A DNA stretch of 64,000 nt from Phycisphaerae bacterium (GTDB lineage: Bacteria > Planctomycetota > Phycisphaerae > UBA1845). The stretch is taken from positions 174,313 through 238,312 of the forward strand of contig JAJDDQ010000039.1 in NCBI GenBank assembly GCA_029260215.1, written 5' to 3'. The notes below the pieces were generated by a model. That model had not been told where the DNA came from. It did not search any database and saw only the letters and a program-made list of their open reading frames with translations. The position numbers and the translations under genes are program-made. Below, piece after piece: positions 61,209 to 64,000 of the stretch; the first letter of the stretch is position 1; the number at the start of each line of letters is the position of its first letter.

Positions 61209-63098
61209 ATGAAAGAATTCGAACTTCCGCAACACGAAGAGTCGATCGAAGGCAATCCATCCGACGAGATGGACCGCCCGATGCTTTCCGAACTTCGGCG
61301 ATCAGTCACCGAAATCTCGCGCATCCTGTATGTGCGAAGATGGCTGTTCTTCGTACCCTTTTGCCTGGTCGTGAGCACAGCCTTCGTCCTCAGTCTGTAC
61401 GTCCAGAGACGGTACGTGTGCACGACAACATTCGAGCGACGCGACGATCCCGTCCTGGTGAACCTGCCGCGTAATGAAGGCTCCGGAGCGTTCATCACGT
61501 TTCGCCGCACGTTGTCTCAGGATGTAACGAATTCGGAAATGATCACAGACGTAGCCCGCGATCTCGATTCCGCACACAATGGCGAAAACAATGCCGACCC
61601 GTCCAACCCACAAGACCCCGCGTCGTTCGGCCCAATGAGCCCCGAGGACACAGATCGCTCCATTCTGGCGAAAGCGAAAAAGATCGCCGGCGGCTTGAAA
61701 GTGCGCCTGCTCCAGCAAAGCGACCACCTCGATGTAATCCAAATCGAGTACACCGGCAGCGATCCGGCGTCCATGATCCCCATCCTCGACGCCGTACGCG
61801 ACAGCTACATCGAAACGACCCAAACGCGCATCACAAGTGTATTGAAACGCACAAGAGAATGGTTCGAGCACGAGCGCCAAAAACGTCACGACGCCGTCGA
61901 AGCAATGGAAGACGCACTCATCGAATTTCGCACCGAACACCAAGGCCTCGACCCGCTCGACCCGCGGACCGGTATTGCAAGGCTGGCCAGTGCACGTGCC
62001 GACCTGCTCAAACTCGAACGTCGTCAGAAAGACCTGCAAAACCAGGTCGACGGACGACGCGAATTCCTCGATGGAACACGCATGGACATACCGGGAAAAG
62101 TCTCGGTCAATTTTGCCTCAAGCATCGGATTGGAAACCCCTAAAGCAAGCGCCGAAAGCCGTCGGCTCGCCTCGCAACTGAAAAAACTGAACGAAGAACT
62201 CCGAGACCTGACTGTCACACGCGGCATGACCGAACGCCATCCCAAAATTGTGGAATTGACCAGCAAACGCCGCGTCGTCGCCGATGCGCTCGATCAGCAG
62301 CAGTCACTCGACGCGGTGGCGACGTCCGTCAACGGTGTGTTCGGCCGCCAACCCGATGAGCTGCCGCTGCTGAACGACAGCCCAGCCGCCGCCGCAAAAG
62401 CCAACGCCCGCATGGAGATGCGCATATTCGAGAAAATGTTCGTCGAAGGCGAAGTGCATATCAATGAAGTCCAAACCGCCATCGCCGAACTTGAAGCACT
62501 TCAACACGACGCGCTCGTGCATCGCAAGGAATTCAGCCGGCAACGTGCGGAAGTCGATCGCGCTCGTGGCGAACTGGCGCTCTACCAGGGATACGCCGAT
62601 CAGGTCGGGCGCGTCCTGGCGGCGGAGAACAGCCAGCGCGGCATCCTGTTCGGCAAGATCAAACCCGCGACCGGGAGTTCCGTACCAGCCTCGCCGCGCC
62701 TGCCCACCGTCCTGGTACTCGCAGCCACCTCCGGGCTGACCATCAGCGTCATACTCGTACTCTTGAGCGAGCTGTTCGATCGCACCATCCGCACACGCAA
62801 ACAGGTCGTTTCCGTGCTGGGCCTGCCGATTCTCGAGTCCATCGGCGAGATCGTCACCGCACGCGTTCGACGCAGACGATTCGCGAGACAGTTCATATTC
62901 ACGCCCGCAGTCTCGTTCGTACTCGTCGCCGGCGTACTGGGCAGCGGCTCGCTCGCGTACCTCAACCTGCGCGACAGATTATTGTTCAACCGGGCTGTCG
63001 AGACGCCGAAAATAGTATTCGACAAGCTGACCGATACAGGCACATCTGACGAATCCGATTTGGATCAGACACTTCACGATGCGGAGCAAGAAACCTGA
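61209..63098 (+). CDS. Wzc/Wzz-like chain-length determinant (no kinase domain)
   Basis: 629 aa. TM1 at residues about 45-65 (FFVPFCLVVSTAFVLSLYV), a Wzz domain and a long periplasmic coiled-coil (residues about 190-500), and the second transmembrane region at about residues 500-520 (LPTVLVLAATSGLTISVILVL). A third hydrophobic segment is at about residues 565-585. There is no Walker A in this protein: the kinase is the separate gene that starts at the stop codon (TGATG). This split form (as in CapA/CapB) sets polysaccharide chain length and passes a signal to the kinase. Confidence 0.87.
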   Translation: MKEFELPQHEESIEGNPSDEMDRPMLSELRRSVTEISRILYVRRWLFFVPFCLVVSTAFVLSLYVQRRYVCTTTFERRDDPVLVNLPRNEGSGAFITFRRTLSQDVTNSEMITDVARDLDSAHNGENNADPSNPQDPASFGPMSPEDTDRSILAKAKKIAGGLKVRLLQQSDHLDVIQIEYTGSDPASMIPILDAVRDSYIETTQTRITSVLKRTREWFEHERQKRHDAVEAMEDALIEFRTEHQGLDPLDPRTGIARLASARADLLKLERRQKDLQNQVDGRREFLDGTRMDIPGKVSVNFASSIGLETPKASAESRRLASQLKKLNEELRDLTVTRGMTERHPKIVELTSKRRVVADALDQQQSLDAVATSVNGVFGRQPDELPLLNDSPAAAAKANARMEMRIFEKMFVEGEVHINEVQTAIAELEALQHDALVHRKEFSRQRAEVDRARGELALYQGYADQVGRVLAAENSQRGILFGKIKPATGSSVPASPRLPTVLVLAATSGLTISVILVLLSELFDRTIRTRKQVVSVLGLPILESIGEIVTARVRRRRFARQFIFTPAVSFVLVAGVLGSGSLAYLNLRDRLLFNRAVETPKIVFDKLTDTGTSDESDLDQTLHDAEQET

Positions 63099-63997
63099 TG
63101 GGAAAAATGGCTGACGCGCTCGAACGAGCCGAACAAAAACGCTCCGGACGAAATAAATCGGACATGTTCCTGCACCTGCCCGGTCGTCGCAGATGGTCGG
63201 AATGGTACGGATTCGCCAAGCCCAACACCACCGAACAACTGGAGGCAATCTCGCCGCCGCCCCCCCTCAACATCGTGAAGGGGCTGTCCGAGGAAATCGT
63301 CAGCTACTACGACCGATCTTCGATCGTCTGCGAGCAGTACCGAGGGCTGCGCACCAGACTGATGAGCGCCAACCCGACGCAGGAACACCGCATATTCGGC
63401 GTTTCCAGCGCTGTCCCCCGCGAGGGCAAGAGCGTTACAACCGCAAACCTCGGCTTCTGTTTCGCAGAAATACCCGATCTCAAAGTCCTCATCGTCGACG
63501 GCGATTTTCGACAGGCATCCCTCGCGAGACTCCTGAACATCGACCAGGAACCCGGGCTGGCAGACATGCTCTGCGGCCAAGCCACCTACGACGACGTTGT
63601 ACGCCCAACACCACTGCCCAATCTCTTCTTCGTGCCAGCGGGGAGAACGCGCGGGCGGTCGGCCACAGAACTGTTCAGCGGACGAACCGCCAAAGCAACC
63701 TTCGCCCGATTCCACCGCGAATTCGCGTATACTATCGTCGACACGCCCCCCGCAGCCACCGTCTCGGACGTCGGCATCATCGGGCAGATGACATCCGGGA
63801 TCATCTTCGTCGTGCGCGTCAGCAGAACACCCGAACCCATCGCCCGCCGCGCAATCAGGCACGTGCTCAACAACAACGTACCCATTCTCGGTGCCCTCGT
63901 CATCGGTGAAGACGAACCATCAGCCGGGTACGGAAAGCAATACGGCTACTATCCTTACGGCAAACGCGATTACGACGCGACACCCCCACAAGGATAG
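63098..63997 (+). CDS. CpsD/CapB-type bacterial tyrosine kinase
   Basis: 299 aa. Start ATG overlaps the upstream stop by one base. Walker A is PREGKSVTT (about residues 107-115), Walker A' is VLIVDGDFRQ, and Walker B is YTIVDTPPA; this trio defines the BY-kinase group. The C-terminus carries a cluster of six tyrosines within YGKQYGYYPYGKRDYD, the expected autophosphorylation tail. The N-terminal 60 residues are a basic cytoplasmic extension (MGKMADALERAEQKR). It partners with the preceding Wzc-like protein to control exopolysaccharide synthesis and export. The stop TAG is three bases before the window end. Confidence 0.9.
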   Translation: MGKMADALERAEQKRSGRNKSDMFLHLPGRRRWSEWYGFAKPNTTEQLEAISPPPPLNIVKGLSEEIVSYYDRSSIVCEQYRGLRTRLMSANPTQEHRIFGVSSAVPREGKSVTTANLGFCFAEIPDLKVLIVDGDFRQASLARLLNIDQEPGLADMLCGQATYDDVVRPTPLPNLFFVPAGRTRGRSATELFSGRTAKATFARFHREFAYTIVDTPPAATVSDVGIIGQMTSGIIFVVRVSRTPEPIARRAIRHVLNNNVPILGALVIGEDEPSAGYGKQYGYYPYGKRDYDATPPQG

Positions 63998-64000
63998 GCC

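Overview
The window looks like a chromosomal segment of a Planctomycetota bacterium, plausibly Phycisphaerae-like. No rRNA, tRNA, CRISPR array or phage module was seen. The assignment rests on gene content: very large secreted repeat proteins, PEP-CTERM and IPTL-CTERM sorting tails, a dockerin-like tail, duplicated SPFH (HflK/HflC-like) proteins, an ECF sigma factor with a membrane anti-sigma factor, and a secreted protein with a haem-like CX4CH motif. Coding density is high, and most start codons could be placed by a clear Shine-Dalgarno (SD) sequence.

Layout. 1-4 kb: a small hypothetical protein, a secreted CX4CH protein, a short UvrC and a secreted redoxin, with short palindromic repeats between genes. 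4-9.2 kb: a beta-helix repeat protein, a remnant of an IS3 OrfA, a PEP-CTERM protein and SerA. 9.2-19.6 kb: a metal-handling region with a CusC-CusB-CusA-like efflux operon, a secreted triple YHS/TRASH-like protein, and a divergent ECF sigma/anti-sigma pair whose outer domain is rich in Cys and His. 19.8-24 kb: a methyltransferase and a 12-unit Kazal protein. 24.3-28.6 kb: a tightly coupled operon of a GcvT-like protein and two tandem FAD oxidoreductases. 28.9-42 kb: a glycosyltransferase, a 1393-aa HYR-type protein and a 2525-aa protein with about 60 calcium-binding-type 33-residue repeats and an IPTL-CTERM tail. 42-43.5 kb: a Bax-inhibitor-1 family protein and a PilZ protein.

43.8-54.2 kb: a six-gene minus-strand operon (three SPFH proteins, an ABC ATPase, an ABC-2 permease, and a 659-aa membrane-anchored protein of unknown function), with a second ABC-2 permease divergent from it. 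This is the best candidate here for an undescribed membrane system. 54-58.5 kb: a response regulator, a FolD homologue with three substituted active-site residues, an M48 protease and a coiled-coil Spy-like protein. 58.6-64 kb: an exopolysaccharide secretion module (ExeA-like ATPase, Wza-like lipoprotein, Wzc-like chain-length protein, separate tyrosine kinase).

The clearest non-coding result is a miniature transposable element (MITE) of 132-135 bp in two inverted copies, with terminal inverted repeats, two internal hairpins and about 9-bp target duplications. One copy lies just upstream of the Bax-inhibitor gene. The other is inserted in frame in front of the signal peptide of the Spy-like protein, adding 48 codons and a second in-frame ATG.
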